Below are positions 27,902 to 36,800 of a stretch of DNA of 64,000 nucleotides, in pieces. The stretch lies in assembly GCF_001269345.1 (NCBI RefSeq), contig NZ_CXOP01000002.1, positions 1,240,853 to 1,304,852 of the forward strand. The letters are read 5' to 3'. Under the pieces are notes generated by a model. That model was not told where the DNA came from. It did not search any database and saw only the letters and a list, made by a program, of their open reading frames with translations. This DNA is from Limnohabitans sp. 2KL-27 (lineage in GTDB: Bacteria; Pseudomonadota; Gammaproteobacteria; Burkholderiales; Burkholderiaceae_C). Numbering within the stretch: position 1 is the stretch's first letter; each line of letters opens with the position of its first letter. The translations under genes and the position numbers were made by a program.

Positions 27902-28070
27902 GCGTGAAGAGGGCGGCTATACAATGACCGGCCCATCATGGCGCTGGTGGATTGCTCTGAATTTTTGGAAATACATGGGCAGTTCGGTTGCCGTCGTGGG
28001 TGACATCCATGGTTGTTTTTTGTCTCGTCGGCCGCCTGGGCCGTTCGAGTCGCTTCCGGTTCATCCTTCA
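27902..28070. promoter_or_regulatory. Divergent promoter region of the cyanophycin locus
   Basis: This 169-base gap separates the minus-strand cphA' from the plus-strand ABC exporter. It must hold both promoters. A TATAC/GTATAG element near 27918-27924 could be a -10 box for the cphA' side, but no clear operator was found. Confidence 0.35.
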
Positions 28071-30377
28071 ATGACATCAACTTCTTCTTTGGCCACTGCA
28101 TCCCGACAGGTTCTGCCTGACGCTTGGCAGGTTGAAGTCCATTCTTGTTTGCAACCTGATGAAAACGCAACAGCCTGGCTGGAGGTTGACCTTGACAGCA
28201 GCTTGCGATTTGCCAAAAGTGCCATCATTTTGACCGATCGGCGGGTCTTATCCCGGGCCGTTGGCGAAAAAAACTGGTCCAGCTGGACTTTGCAGTCGGG
28301 TTTGGCGCTGAAACTCACAGACCATGCGGGTGTGGGTTGCCTGACCCTGAGCAGTGTTGCAGGCCAGTTGGCGGTGTGGCGCTTCACCTTGGGCTTGCAG
28401 GCTGCTGTGGCCCGCTGGGTCGCACAGTTCGAAAGCCAATTGTCCCAATGGGGCAGCGCTGAACAGGGTCGCCCTTTGCAAAGTGTGCTGTCGGGTTCGG
28501 TCTGCCCGGTCTGTCAGACGGTCATGAGCGAAGAGGACGAAGACTGCCCCAGCTGCGGCCGTGAGGATCTGGCCCCGCCGTCGACCTGGACGCTGTTCAA
28601 GCTGTGGCGTTTTGCCCGCCCCTACCAGCGCTCGCTTTTGGCAGGATTTTTACTCACCTTGGCCGCCACCGCCGCCACCTTGGTGCCACCTTACCTGACC
28701 ATGCCTTTGATGGATGACATCCTCATCCCTTACCAAAATGGCCAGGCCATCGATCCTGGCCTGGTAGCGCTATATTTGCTGGGTTTGCTCGGTTCGGCGC
28801 TGTTGGCCTGGGGCCTGGGATGGGCCAAGACCTACATCCTGGCCTTGGTGTCCGAGCGCATCGGCTCCGATTTGCGCACCACCACCTATGAGCATTTGCT
28901 CAAGCTCTCGCTGGAGTATTTTGGTGGGCGCCGCACGGGCGATTTGATCGCCCGCATCGGCAGCGAGACCGACCGCATCAACGTCTTTTTGTCACTGCAC
29001 CTGCTGGACTTTGCCACCGACGTGCTGATGATTTTGATGACGGCTGTCATCTTGTTTTACATCAACCCCACCTTGGCGCTGGTGACCTTGTTGCCGCTGC
29101 CCTTCATTGGCTGGTTGATCCATGTGGTGCGTGAAAGACTCCGCACCGGTTTTGAAAAGATCGACCGCGTTTGGGCCGAGGTGACCAATGTGCTGACCGA
29201 CACCATTCCCGGCATCCGGGTGGTGAAAGCCTTTGCGCAGGAAGACCGCGAAGCCCAGCGTTTCAAGGACGCCAACGCGCACAACCTGCAGGTCAACGAC
29301 CGGCTCAACCGCGTCTGGTCACTGTTCTCGCCCACTGTGACGCTGATGACCGAAATCGGCTTGCTGGTGGTCTGGGGTTTTGGCATTTGGCTGGTGTCGG
29401 ACGACCAGATCACGGTCGGTGTGTTGACCGCATTTTTGGCCTACATCGGACGCTTTTACAGTCGACTGGATGCCATGAGCCGGATCGTCTCGAACACCCA
29501 AAAAGCAGCAGCGGGGGCCAAGCGGATTTTTGACATCCTGGACCATGTCTCCAGCGTGCCCGAGCCAGTGCACCCTGTGGCTTTGCCGCCCCAAGTGCAA
29601 GGCCACATCACGGTGCGTGATGCGGGCTTTCGCTATGGCAACCGCGCGGTGATTCGCCAACTCAACCTCGATATCCAACCCGGCCAGATGATCGGTCTGG
29701 TCGGCCACAGCGGCTCAGGCAAGAGCACGCTGGTCAACCTGATTTGCCGCTTTTATGACCTGAGCGATGGCGTCATCGAGCTCGATGGCACTGACATCCG
29801 CCAGCTCAAGGTGGCCGACTACCGCCGCCAGATTGGTCTGGTGCTGCAAGAGCCGTTTTTGTTCTTCGGCACCATCGCCGACAACATTGCCTACGGCAAG
29901 CCCGAAGCCACCCGTGAAGAGATCGTGGCTGCCGCCCGTGCGGCCCACGCGCACGAGTTCATTTTGCGCATGCCCCAGGGCTACGACTCGCTGGTGGGCG
30001 AGCGCGGGCAAGGCTTGTCGGGGGGCGAGCGCCAGCGCATTTCGATCGCCCGTGCCTTGCTCATCAATCCGCGCATTCTGATCCTGGACGAAGCCACCTC
30101 GGCGGTGGACACCGAGACCGAAAAAGAGATTCAAAAAGCGCTGGACAACCTGGTGCGTGGCCGCACCACCATCGCCATCGCGCACCGCCTTTCCACTCTG
30201 CGCAAAGCCGACCGTCTGGTGGTCATGGACAAAGGGGTGGTGGTCGAAGAGGGCACACACGACGTGCTCATTGAGGCCCAAGGCGCTTATTGGCGCTTGT
30301 ACGAAGCGCAGCAGCGCCAGGCCAAGGCCGAGGCGGTCTTGGGTGGCAGCGACGACGACAAGAAGGTGAGCGCATGA
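28071..30377 (+). CDS. ABC exporter with N-terminal PH-like and zinc-ribbon domains, cyanophycin-associated
   Basis: A 768-residue half-size exporter. Residues 1-130 look like a small beta-rich (PH-like) domain (SAIILTDRRVLSR). A zinc ribbon C145-P-V-C148 ... C159-P-S-C162 follows, then six membrane spans (about 185-480) and an ATPase with Walker A GHSGSGKST (about 543-551) and signature LSGGERQRIS (about 648). This layout matches the protein that public annotation calls cyanophycin metabolism-associated ABC transporter. What it moves is unknown. The ATG at 28071 was preferred; the frame is open further upstream. Its stop overlaps the DUF1854 gene start (ATGA). Confidence 0.85.
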   Translation: MTSTSSLATASRQVLPDAWQVEVHSCLQPDENATAWLEVDLDSSLRFAKSAIILTDRRVLSRAVGEKNWSSWTLQSGLALKLTDHAGVGCLTLSSVAGQLAVWRFTLGLQAAVARWVAQFESQLSQWGSAEQGRPLQSVLSGSVCPVCQTVMSEEDEDCPSCGREDLAPPSTWTLFKLWRFARPYQRSLLAGFLLTLAATAATLVPPYLTMPLMDDILIPYQNGQAIDPGLVALYLLGLLGSALLAWGLGWAKTYILALVSERIGSDLRTTTYEHLLKLSLEYFGGRRTGDLIARIGSETDRINVFLSLHLLDFATDVLMILMTAVILFYINPTLALVTLLPLPFIGWLIHVVRERLRTGFEKIDRVWAEVTNVLTDTIPGIRVVKAFAQEDREAQRFKDANAHNLQVNDRLNRVWSLFSPTVTLMTEIGLLVVWGFGIWLVSDDQITVGVLTAFLAYIGRFYSRLDAMSRIVSNTQKAAAGAKRIFDILDHVSSVPEPVHPVALPPQVQGHITVRDAGFRYGNRAVIRQLNLDIQPGQMIGLVGHSGSGKSTLVNLICRFYDLSDGVIELDGTDIRQLKVADYRRQIGLVLQEPFLFFGTIADNIAYGKPEATREEIVAAARAAHAHEFILRMPQGYDSLVGERGQGLSGGERQRISIARALLINPRILILDEATSAVDTETEKEIQKALDNLVRGRTTIAIAHRLSTLRKADRLVVMDKGVVVEEGTHDVLIEAQGAYWRLYEAQQRQAKAEAVLGGSDDDKKVSA

Positions 30378-30838
30378 AGCCCTTTGATTTGCAACGCGAC
30401 GCCTTTGGACGCTGGGTGCTGCACATGCCCGATGGCACACGCCATGCCCCTGTGACGGCCTTGCGGGCCTACCCGGTGTCTGCACCGGACGATGGGGTGG
30501 CGCTGATGGATGCCGAGGGACATGAAATTTTATGGATCGATGCCCTGAGCCAGCTGCCGCCAGACCTGCGCTCCCAGGTCATTCAGGCCCTGAACGAGCG
30601 GGAGTTTTTGCCCGAAATTCTTCAGCTGACCGATGTCAGCAGTTTTGCCACGCCCAGCACCTGGTCGGTGCTCACCGACCGGGGCAGCACGCAGTTCTTG
30701 CTCAAGGGGGAGGAAGACATCCGGCGTTTGACGGGCACGGTGCTGCTGATCAACGATGCCAATGGGGTGCAGTTCATGATCCGCGACCTGGCCGCGATGG
30801 ACAAGCACTCTCGCAAATTGCTGGACCGTTTTCTATGA
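30374..30838 (+). CDS. DUF1854 protein, cyanophycin-associated
   Basis: A 154-residue soluble protein. The second half shows the DUF1854 pattern: PEILQLTDVSSFATPSTWSV, TDRGSTQFLLKGEEDIRRL, LLINDANGVQFMIRDL and a closing LLDRFL. Its ATG overlaps the stop of the ABC exporter gene, so the two are translationally coupled and probably form one complex. Families of this pair recur next to cphA genes in betaproteobacteria, but no molecular function is established. It ends six bases before the convergent metallo-hydrolase gene. Confidence 0.85.
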   Translation: MKPFDLQRDAFGRWVLHMPDGTRHAPVTALRAYPVSAPDDGVALMDAEGHEILWIDALSQLPPDLRSQVIQALNEREFLPEILQLTDVSSFATPSTWSVLTDRGSTQFLLKGEEDIRRLTGTVLLINDANGVQFMIRDLAAMDKHSRKLLDRFL

Positions 30839-30844
30839 GCCGCC

Positions 30845-32209
30845 TCAAAGTGGCCAGACCGAGCCCTGCTCGGGCACAAGCGCTCGCCATTTGATCTCGT
30901 GCTCGATGCGCTGGCGCAGCATGTCCGACGCCTCGCGCTCGCCGTGCACCACATACACCTGTGCGGGTGCGCTGGGCATTTTGTGCAGCCAACTCAGCAG
31001 TTGGTTGGCGTCGGCATGGGCCGAAGCCGATTCGATTTGCGCCACCTCGGCGCGCACCGCCACATCCTGAGCGTGAATGCGGATGGTGCTGCGGCCACTG
31101 GCCAGCGCTGCACCCCGTGTGCCTGGGGCTTGGTAACCGGTCAGGATGATCATGTTGCGGTGGTCTCCCGCGTATTGCGCCAGGTGTTGCAAGACGCGTC
31201 CGCCGGTGGCCATGCCGCTGGCGGCCAAAATCACCATCGGACCATGTCGCCGCACCAATGATTTGGACTGCTCGGGTGTCTCCAGCATGGTGGCCACATG
31301 GTCCATTTTGTGCACTTCCTGCACGTTCAGGCGGTGTTCCCCGGGGTGTCGCTCAAACAAAGCGGTGGTGTGGATGGCCATCGGGCTGTCCAAAAAAATC
31401 GGCAAACCTTTGGGTATTTCGCCCGCGGCCTTGAGCTGCGCGATGGTGTGGAGCACGGCCTGTGCCCGCCCCACGGCAAAGACCGGCACCACGGCCACAC
31501 CGCCGCGAGCGGCCAGTTTTTTCAGCAGCGGTCCCAGCTCCTCGAACAGCTTTTCCTTGGGGTGCTGGCGGTCACCATAGGTCGACTCGATCAGCACCGT
31601 ATCGGCCTGTGGCGGGGGCTCGGGCGGGTTCATCAACGGGTCGTCAGGTCGGCCCAAATCGCCAGAAAACAGAATGCGCCGACCGCCCACATCCAGCAGC
31701 AAACTGGCCGCGCCCAGGATGTGCCCAGCGGGCTGAAAGCGGGCCTTCCAGCCGCGAATTGGCTCGAACCATTGGCCTTGATGCTCCGCGTGCAATTGCT
31801 TGAGGCAATGGATGGCCTCTTGCTTGGTGTACAGCGGCAGAGCCGGAGCATGCTTGGAAAAACCGTGTCGGTTGGCAAAAAACGCGTCTTCCTCCTGGAT
31901 GTGCCCGCTGTCGGGCAGCAAGATGCTGGCCAGATCGCAAGTGGCCGAGGTGGCATGCACCTGGCCCCGAAAACCGTTTTTCACCAGCAAGGGCAAATAC
32001 CCGCTGTGGTCCAGGTGTGCATGCGTCAGCACCACCGCATCGATGTTCGCCGGGTTGGCGGGCAAAGGACTCCAGTTGCGCAGGCGCAGTTGTTTGTAGC
32101 CCTGAAACAGCCCGCAATCGACCAGCAGCCGCTTTTGGTTGTGCTCGATCAGGTACTTGGAGCCGGTGACGGTGTCGGCCCCGCCGAGGAAAGTGATGGT
32201 GGCGCTCAT
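30845..32209 (-). CDS. MBL-fold beta-CASP hydrolase (RNA-processing exonuclease-like)
   Basis: A 454-residue metallo-beta-lactamase-fold protein. ITFLGGADTVTGSKYLI, DCGLFQG and the zinc motif THAHLDHSG (62-70) form the catalytic core. The beta-CASP region and the C-terminal HAHADANQLLSWL complete the RNA-metabolising MBL (CPSF73-like) layout. Such proteins cut RNA endo- or exonucleolytically; the bacterial role of this subgroup is poorly known. Transcribed toward the DUF1854 gene, it probably has its own promoter downstream of the large inverted repeat that follows dnaJ. Confidence 0.88.
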   Translation of the reverse strand: MSATITFLGGADTVTGSKYLIEHNQKRLLVDCGLFQGYKQLRLRNWSPLPANPANIDAVVLTHAHLDHSGYLPLLVKNGFRGQVHATSATCDLASILLPDSGHIQEEDAFFANRHGFSKHAPALPLYTKQEAIHCLKQLHAEHQGQWFEPIRGWKARFQPAGHILGAASLLLDVGGRRILFSGDLGRPDDPLMNPPEPPPQADTVLIESTYGDRQHPKEKLFEELGPLLKKLAARGGVAVVPVFAVGRAQAVLHTIAQLKAAGEIPKGLPIFLDSPMAIHTTALFERHPGEHRLNVQEVHKMDHVATMLETPEQSKSLVRRHGPMVILAASGMATGGRVLQHLAQYAGDHRNMIILTGYQAPGTRGAALASGRSTIRIHAQDVAVRAEVAQIESASAHADANQLLSWLHKMPSAPAQVYVVHGEREASDMLRQRIEHEIKWRALVPEQGSVWPL

Positions 32210-32269
32210 TCGATGAATGCTGCGCCGGAAACTAAGACGACAGATTGATCAGGGTCAAACACCCACCAA

Positions 32270-32346
32270 AGTGCGAGAGGGGCTGCGGCGGGTGACGATT
32301 TTTTGCGTACCCGCCATGAGGAACCCGCCGCAGCCCCTCTCGCACT
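32270..32346. repeat. 23-bp perfect inverted repeat with 31-base loop, 3' of dnaJ
   Basis: The arms 32270-32292 and 32324-32346 are exact complements over 23 bases (left arm begins AGTGCGAGAGG and ends GCGGCGGG). The loop holds TTTTTT and a 7-base segment ACCCGCC that can pair instead with GGCGGGT of the left arm. It lies between the dnaJ stop and the metallo-hydrolase start. It could act as a very stable transcript end, but on the minus strand no U-run follows the stem. Confidence 0.85.
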
Positions 32347-32367
32347 GCCCAGCGAGCCCGTTCAGAT

Positions 32368-33510
32368 TCAAGCTCCGAAGAAACCTTTGAGCTTGTCGGT
32401 CCAGGTTTCTCCACTGGGCTGGTGTTTGCCACCGCCCTTGGACAGAGACTCCTCAAACTCCTTGAGCAGTTTCTTTTGGTGCTCGGTCAGCTTGACCGGC
32501 GTTTCCACGGTGATGTGGCAATACAGATCGCCCGGGTAGCTGCCGCGCACGCCCTTGATGCCCTTGCCGCGCAGGCGGAACTGCTTGCCGGTTTGGGTGC
32601 CCTCAGGAATGTCGATGGCCGCTTTACCTCCCAAAGTGGGCACTTCGATCTCTCCGCCCAAGGCCGCTTTGGAAAAGCTGATGGGTACGGCGCAGTGCAG
32701 GTCATCGCCATCGCGTTCAAAAATCGAGTGCTTCTTCAGGCGAATTTCGATGAACAGATCGCCCGGTGGTCCGCCGTTGGTGCCCGGCTCACCGTTGCCT
32801 GCACTGCGAATGCGCATGCCATCGTCGATACCGGCAGGGATTTTGACTTCCAGCGTCTTTTGCTTTTTGAGCTTGCCTTGCCCTTGGCAGGTGCCGCAAG
32901 GCTCGGGGATGATCTTGCCCGTGCCACGGCAGGTGGGGCAGGTTTGTTGGACACTGAAAAAGCCCTGGCGCATCTGCACTTGGCCTTGGCCGTGGCAAGT
33001 GCCACAAGCCTTGACGCTGGTCCCAGGTTTGGCCCCCGAGCCGCTGCAGGTGTCGCAGGCGTCCCAGCTGGGGATGCGCAGTTGCGAGTCCTTGCCGTTG
33101 GCCGCTTCTTCGAGCGTGATTTCCATCGCATAACTCAGGTCTGCGCCCCGGAAAACCTGGCGTCCACCGCCGCGTCCGCCCCGGCCCTGGCCCCCAAAAA
33201 TGTCGCCGAAGATGTCGCCAAAAGCGTCTCCAAAACCGCCAAAGCCCTCGGCTCCACCGCGCATATTGGGGTCGACCCCGGCGTGGCCGTGCTGGTCATA
33301 AGCCGCTCGTTTTTGCGCGTCCGACAGCATTTCGTAGGCTTCTTTGACCTCTTTGAATTTGCCTTCGGCTTCTTTGGCCTTGGCGTCTTCTCCCTGGTTG
33401 CGGTCAGGGTGGTACTTCATCGCCAATTTGCGATAAGCCTTTTTGATGTCATCGTCCGAGGCGTTTTTGGCAACGCCCAGCACTTCGTAAAAATCTCGTT
33501 TTGTCGCCAT
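32368..33510 (-). CDS. dnaJ: Chaperone DnaJ
   Basis: A 380-residue type I Hsp40. It has the J-domain with HPD ([10 protein letters not shown]), a Gly/Phe-rich segment ([23 protein letters not shown]), four CxxCxGxG zinc motifs ([32 protein letters not shown]) and the C-terminal substrate-binding domains. It stimulates the DnaK ATPase and delivers unfolded proteins. It is third in the grpE-dnaK-dnaJ order on the minus strand. The ATG at 33510 gives the canonical start ([12 protein letters not shown]). A nested hairpin lies between it and dnaK. Confidence 0.98.
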   Translation of the reverse strand: MATKRDFYEVLGVAKNASDDDIKKAYRKLAMKYHPDRNQGEDAKAKEAEGKFKEVKEAYEMLSDAQKRAAYDQHGHAGVDPNMRGGAEGFGGFGDAFGDIFGDIFGGQGRGGRGGGRQVFRGADLSYAMEITLEEAANGKDSQLRIPSWDACDTCSGSGAKPGTSVKACGTCHGQGQVQMRQGFFSVQQTCPTCRGTGKIIPEPCGTCQGQGKLKKQKTLEVKIPAGIDDGMRIRSAGNGEPGTNGGPPGDLFIEIRLKKHSIFERDGDDLHCAVPISFSKAALGGEIEVPTLGGKAAIDIPEGTQTGKQFRLRGKGIKGVRGSYPGDLYCHITVETPVKLTEHQKKLLKEFEESLSKGGGKHQPSGETWTDKLKGFFGA

Positions 33511-33538
33511 GGGGCAAATCCAACCGTTAGAACAAGAA

Positions 33539-33581
33539 CGCCGCGAAGGCGATTCAGTCACCTGAATCAGCTTGCGCGGCG
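33539..33581 (-). other. Nested intercistronic hairpin between dnaK and dnaJ
   Basis: The outer arms CGCCGCG and CGCGGCG enclose an inner perfect arm pair, GATTCAG-TCAC-CTGAATC. A further small stem, CTGCGG/CCGCAG, lies just beyond (33585-33601). There is no U-run, so the structure more likely affects mRNA processing or dnaJ translation than full termination. Confidence 0.6.
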
Positions 33582-33612
33582 GGACTGCGGCCAGGCCGCA
33601 GAGGGTGGGGTG

Positions 33613-35538
33613 TTAGCCCTTTTTGACTTCCTTGACTTCAGCGTCCACCACATTGTCGTCTTGCGGCTTGGCCTCTGCGCCGGCAGCCGCTGCACCCGCA
33701 GCGGCTTGCTGGGCTTGCATGTCGGCATAGACCTTTTCGCCCAGCTTCTGGCTGGCGTTCATCAGGGCTTCGGTTTTGGCTTCGATGGCGTCTTTGTCTT
33801 CGCCCTTGAGCACCTCTTCCAGGGCCTTGGTGGCCGCCTCGATGGCTTCTTTTTCTGAAGCTTCGATCTTGTCGCCGTGCTCGGTCAGGCTCTTTTTCAC
33901 GCTGTGCACAGCGGCTTCGCCGGCGTTGCGAGCTTGCACGAGTTCGATCTTTTTCTTGTCTTCCACCGCGTTCAGCTCGGCATCTTTCACCATTTGCTGG
34001 ATCTCGGCTTCGGACAGACCGGAGTTGGCCTTGATGGTGATTTTGTTTTCCTTGCCGGTGCCTTTGTCCTTGGCGCCCACGTGCAAGATGCCGTTGGCGT
34101 CGATATCAAAAGACACTTCGATCTGGGGCGTGCCGCGTGCGGCAGGTGGGATGCCTTCGAGGTTGAATTCGCCCAGCGCCTTGTTGCCGCTGGCGATTTC
34201 GCGCTCGCCCTGGAACACCTTGATCGTCACGGCCGGCTGGTTGTCTTCGGCGGTCGAGAAAGTTTGTGCAAACTTGGTCGGGATCGTGGTGTTCTTGGTG
34301 ATCATCTTGGTCATCACGCCGCCCATGGTCTCAATGCCCAGGGACAGAGGCGTCACGTCGAGCAGCAGCACGTCGGTGCGGTCGCCCGACAAGACCTGGC
34401 CTTGAATCGCAGCGCCCACAGCCACGGCTTCGTCAGGGTTCACGTCTTTGCGGGGCTCTTTGCCGAAGAACTCCTTGACCTTTTCCTGCACCTTGGGCAT
34501 GCGGGACATGCCGCCGACCAAGATGATGTCGTCGATCTCACCCACCGACACGCCTGCGTCCTTGATGGCCATGCGGCAAGGGGCGATGGTGCGCTCGATC
34601 AGCTCTTCCACCAGTTGCTCCAGCTTGGCGCGGGTGAGCTTGATGTTCAGGTGCTTGGGGCCGGTGGCATCGGCCGTGATGTAGGGCAGGTTGACGTCGG
34701 TAGCGGCCGAGCTGGACAGCTCGATCTTGGCTTTTTCGGCGGCTTCTTTCAGGCGCTGCAGGGCCAACACGTCTTTGGCCAGATCGACGCCGGATTCTTT
34801 CTTGAACTCGGTGATGATGTGGTCGATGATGCGTTGGTCAAAGTCTTCGCCGCCCAGGAAGGTGTCGCCGTTGGTGGACAGCACTTCGAACTGCTTTTCA
34901 CCGTCGACGTCGGCGATTTCGATGATGGACACGTCAAAAGTGCCGCCACCCAAGTCGTACACCGCGATCTTGCGGTCGCCTTTTTCTTGTTTGTCCAGGC
35001 CAAAGGCCAGGGCGGCTGCGGTGGGTTCGTTGATGATGCGCTTGACGTCCAGGCCAGCGATGCGGCCCGCGTCCTTGGTGGCTTGGCGTTGCGCATCGTT
35101 GAAGTAAGCAGGCACCGTGATCACGGCTTCGGTCACTTCTTCGCCGAGGTAGTCTTCGGCGGTTTTCTTCATCTTGCGCAGGATTTCGGCGCTGATCTGG
35201 GGCGGCGCCAATTTGTTGCCGCGCACTTCCACCCAGGCGTCGCCGTTGTCGGCTTTGGCGATGGTGTAAGGCATCAGGTCGATGTCTTTTTGGACTTCTT
35301 TTTCGGCGAACTTGCGGCCGATCAGGCGCTTGACCGCGTACAGGGTGTTCTTGGGGTTGGTGACCGCTTGGCGCTTGGCCGACGCACCGACCAAGATCTC
35401 GCCGTCTTCTTGGTAGGCAATGATGGACGGGGTGGTGCGAGCGCCTTCGGCGTTCTCGATCACTTTGGTCGTGTTGCCTTCCATGATGGCCACGCACGAA
35501 TTGGTGGTGCCCAGGTCAATACCGATGATTCTTCCCAT
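33613..35538 (-). CDS. dnaK: Chaperone DnaK (Hsp70)
   Basis: A 641-residue Hsp70. The ATPase domain opens with [16 protein letters not shown], includes [11 protein letters not shown] and [13 protein letters not shown], and ends near the linker [15 protein letters not shown]. The substrate-binding domain and helical lid follow, ending in an Ala/Gly-rich tail and [13 protein letters not shown]. It works with DnaJ and GrpE, encoded in the same cluster. The ATG at 35538 is the family start. A sigma-32-type promoter lies directly upstream, in addition to the one ahead of grpE. Confidence 0.98.
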   Translation of the reverse strand: MGRIIGIDLGTTNSCVAIMEGNTTKVIENAEGARTTPSIIAYQEDGEILVGASAKRQAVTNPKNTLYAVKRLIGRKFAEKEVQKDIDLMPYTIAKADNGDAWVEVRGNKLAPPQISAEILRKMKKTAEDYLGEEVTEAVITVPAYFNDAQRQATKDAGRIAGLDVKRIINEPTAAALAFGLDKQEKGDRKIAVYDLGGGTFDVSIIEIADVDGEKQFEVLSTNGDTFLGGEDFDQRIIDHIITEFKKESGVDLAKDVLALQRLKEAAEKAKIELSSSAATDVNLPYITADATGPKHLNIKLTRAKLEQLVEELIERTIAPCRMAIKDAGVSVGEIDDIILVGGMSRMPKVQEKVKEFFGKEPRKDVNPDEAVAVGAAIQGQVLSGDRTDVLLLDVTPLSLGIETMGGVMTKMITKNTTIPTKFAQTFSTAEDNQPAVTIKVFQGEREIASGNKALGEFNLEGIPPAARGTPQIEVSFDIDANGILHVGAKDKGTGKENKITIKANSGLSEAEIQQMVKDAELNAVEDKKKIELVQARNAGEAAVHSVKKSLTEHGDKIEASEKEAIEAATKALEEVLKGEDKDAIEAKTEALMNASQKLGEKVYADMQAQQAAAGAAAAGAEAKPQDDNVVDAEVKEVKKG

Positions 35539-35578
35539 TTTGATGCTCCGAAATTGGTAAAAAGTGCAGATGGTTTGC

Positions 35579-35606
35579 AAGTGGGGCGGGGGATATGCTT
35601 TTCAAG
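35579..35606 (-). promoter_or_regulatory. Heat-shock (sigma-32 type) promoter of dnaK
   Basis: In transcript sense CTTGAAA, a 13-base spacer and CCCCACTT. This is close to the sigma-32 consensus CTTGAAA-N11-15-CCCCATNT and lies about 40 bases before the dnaK start. Confidence 0.75.
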
Positions 35607-35633
35607 TCCCCACACGCCACAAAAGGTTTTGGC

Positions 35634-36188
35634 TTATTTGGGCGCGGTGACCGTGACCAAAGCTGGGCGCAACACCCGGTCGGCGATTTGGTAGCCCTTT
35701 TGCAGCACCATGACCACGGTGTTGGGCTCCTGGTCGGCTGGGACCACGCTGATGGCTTGGTGGTGGTGCGGATCGAACTTGGTGCCGGCTGGGGGGGCGA
35801 TTTCGGCCACTTTGTTGCGCTCCAAGGCGCTTTTGAGCTGACGCAGGGTGGCCTCGGAGCCTTCGCGGATCTGCTCAATCGTCACGTTGGGGATGGCCAG
35901 TCCGGCCTCCAGGCTGTCGAGCACCGGCAGCAGGCTGTCGGCAAAACCCTCCACCGCAAATTTACGGGCCTTGGCGATTTCGTCATCGGCGCGGCGGCGG
36001 GCATTTTGCACATCGGCTTGGGCACGCAGGTACTGGTCGGCCAGGTCGGCGTTTTGCGCCTTCAGGTTGGCCAACTCGGCCTGGGCATCGGCCAGAGGGT
36101 CGGTCGCGGTCATGGCGGCAGCGGCAGCGGCAGCCAATGCTTCGTCACTCTGGGGCTTGGGGTCTTGGTTGGGTGTGGCTTCTGACAT
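35634..36188 (-). CDS. grpE: Nucleotide exchange factor GrpE
   Basis: A 184-residue GrpE. The N-terminus is Pro/Gln/Ala-rich and disordered, followed by a long coiled coil ([29 protein letters not shown]). The C-terminal beta domain contains KYAVEG-like [22 protein letters not shown] and closes with [20 protein letters not shown], the GrpE signature. It releases ADP from DnaK. It is first in the grpE-dnaK-dnaJ series and has its own sigma-32-type promoter. The ATG at 36188 matches the usual start. Confidence 0.97.
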   Translation of the reverse strand: MSEATPNQDPKPQSDEALAAAAAAAMTATDPLADAQAELANLKAQNADLADQYLRAQADVQNARRRADDEIAKARKFAVEGFADSLLPVLDSLEAGLAIPNVTIEQIREGSEATLRQLKSALERNKVAEIAPPAGTKFDPHHHQAISVVPADQEPNTVVMVLQKGYQIADRVLRPALVTVTAPK

Positions 36189-36221
36189 GAACAATGTCCG
36201 CAAAAAAATGAATACCCCATT

Positions 36222-36250
36222 TAAATAGGGGCGTTGTTTCAGGCTTCAAG
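36222..36250 (-). promoter_or_regulatory. Heat-shock (sigma-32 type) promoter of grpE
   Basis: In transcript sense CTTGAAG, a 12-base spacer and CCCCTATTTA, which fits the sigma-32 pattern. The -10 element is part of a CCCC-N9-GGGG palindrome (CCCCTATTTAAATGGGG). Confidence 0.65.
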
Positions 36251-36285
36251 GGGGCTTTGCGGGTCTCCAGTTCCGCAGGGGGCAC

Positions 36286-36308
36286 GAAAAACCCGCCCAA
36301 AGGCGGGT
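36286..36308 (-). terminator. Intrinsic terminator after the FKBP isomerase gene
   Basis: In transcript sense ACCCGCC-TTTG-GGCGGGT followed by TTTT. A second weaker stem (AACCCG/CGGGTT, 36318-36337) comes just before it. It separates the isomerase gene from the grpE promoter. Confidence 0.7.
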
Positions 36309-36362
36309 CGGTCGGTAAACCCGCCGAAAGTCGGGTTGTGCCGCGGTCGCGGCGGCTTGGGC

Positions 36363-36713
36363 TCAATCGAGCGCCAGCAGTTCCACGTCGAACTTCAAGG
36401 TGGCGTTGGGCGGGATCACGCCGCCAGCGCCACGGGCACCGTAGCCCAGCTCGGCTGGGATGATCAGGGTGCGTTGACCGCCCACCTTCATGCCGGCCAC
36501 GCCCTCATCCCAGCCCTTGATGACCATGCCTGCGCCCAGACCGAACACAAAAGGGTCGCGGCGATCGCGGCTTGAATCGAACTTGGCGCCTTGCTGGCCG
36601 TCCTTGAAGAGCCAGCCGGTGTAGTGCACGGTGACGTCTTGACCTGCTGTGGCGACTTCGCCTTCGCCGACAACGGTGTCTTCGTATTGCAGGCCGGAGG
36701 GGGTGGTGTTCAT
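36363..36713 (-). CDS. FKBP-type peptidyl-prolyl cis-trans isomerase
   Basis: A 116-residue single-domain FKBP without signal peptide, so cytosolic. Typical blocks are VTVHYTGWLFKDGQQGAKFDSS, PFVFGLGAGMVIKGWDEGVAGMKVGG, RTLIIPAELGYGARGAGGVIPPNATLKFDVELL. It speeds prolyl isomerisation during folding. It lies upstream of grpE on the same strand but ends in its own terminator, so it is probably not part of the heat-shock transcript. Confidence 0.96.
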   Translation of the reverse strand: MNTTPSGLQYEDTVVGEGEVATAGQDVTVHYTGWLFKDGQQGAKFDSSRDRRDPFVFGLGAGMVIKGWDEGVAGMKVGGQRTLIIPAELGYGARGAGGVIPPNATLKFDVELLALD

Positions 36714-36800
36714 GGGGAGATTCCTGTCAGAAATGACCCGGTGCCTCTGGCGGGCTGCCGGGATGTGGAAAACCCAAAATTATGCCAGCCCCGCCAATCT

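Noticed and set aside
33877..35694. 605-codon plus-strand frame opposite dnaK
   Set aside because: Exact antisense of dnaK; His- and Asp-rich nonsense product, explained by codon bias.
36222..36250. CIRCE-type heat-shock operator at grpE
   Set aside because: The CCCC/GGGG palindrome is short and does not match the TTAGCACTC-N9-GAGTGCTAA pattern; a sigma-32 promoter explains it better.
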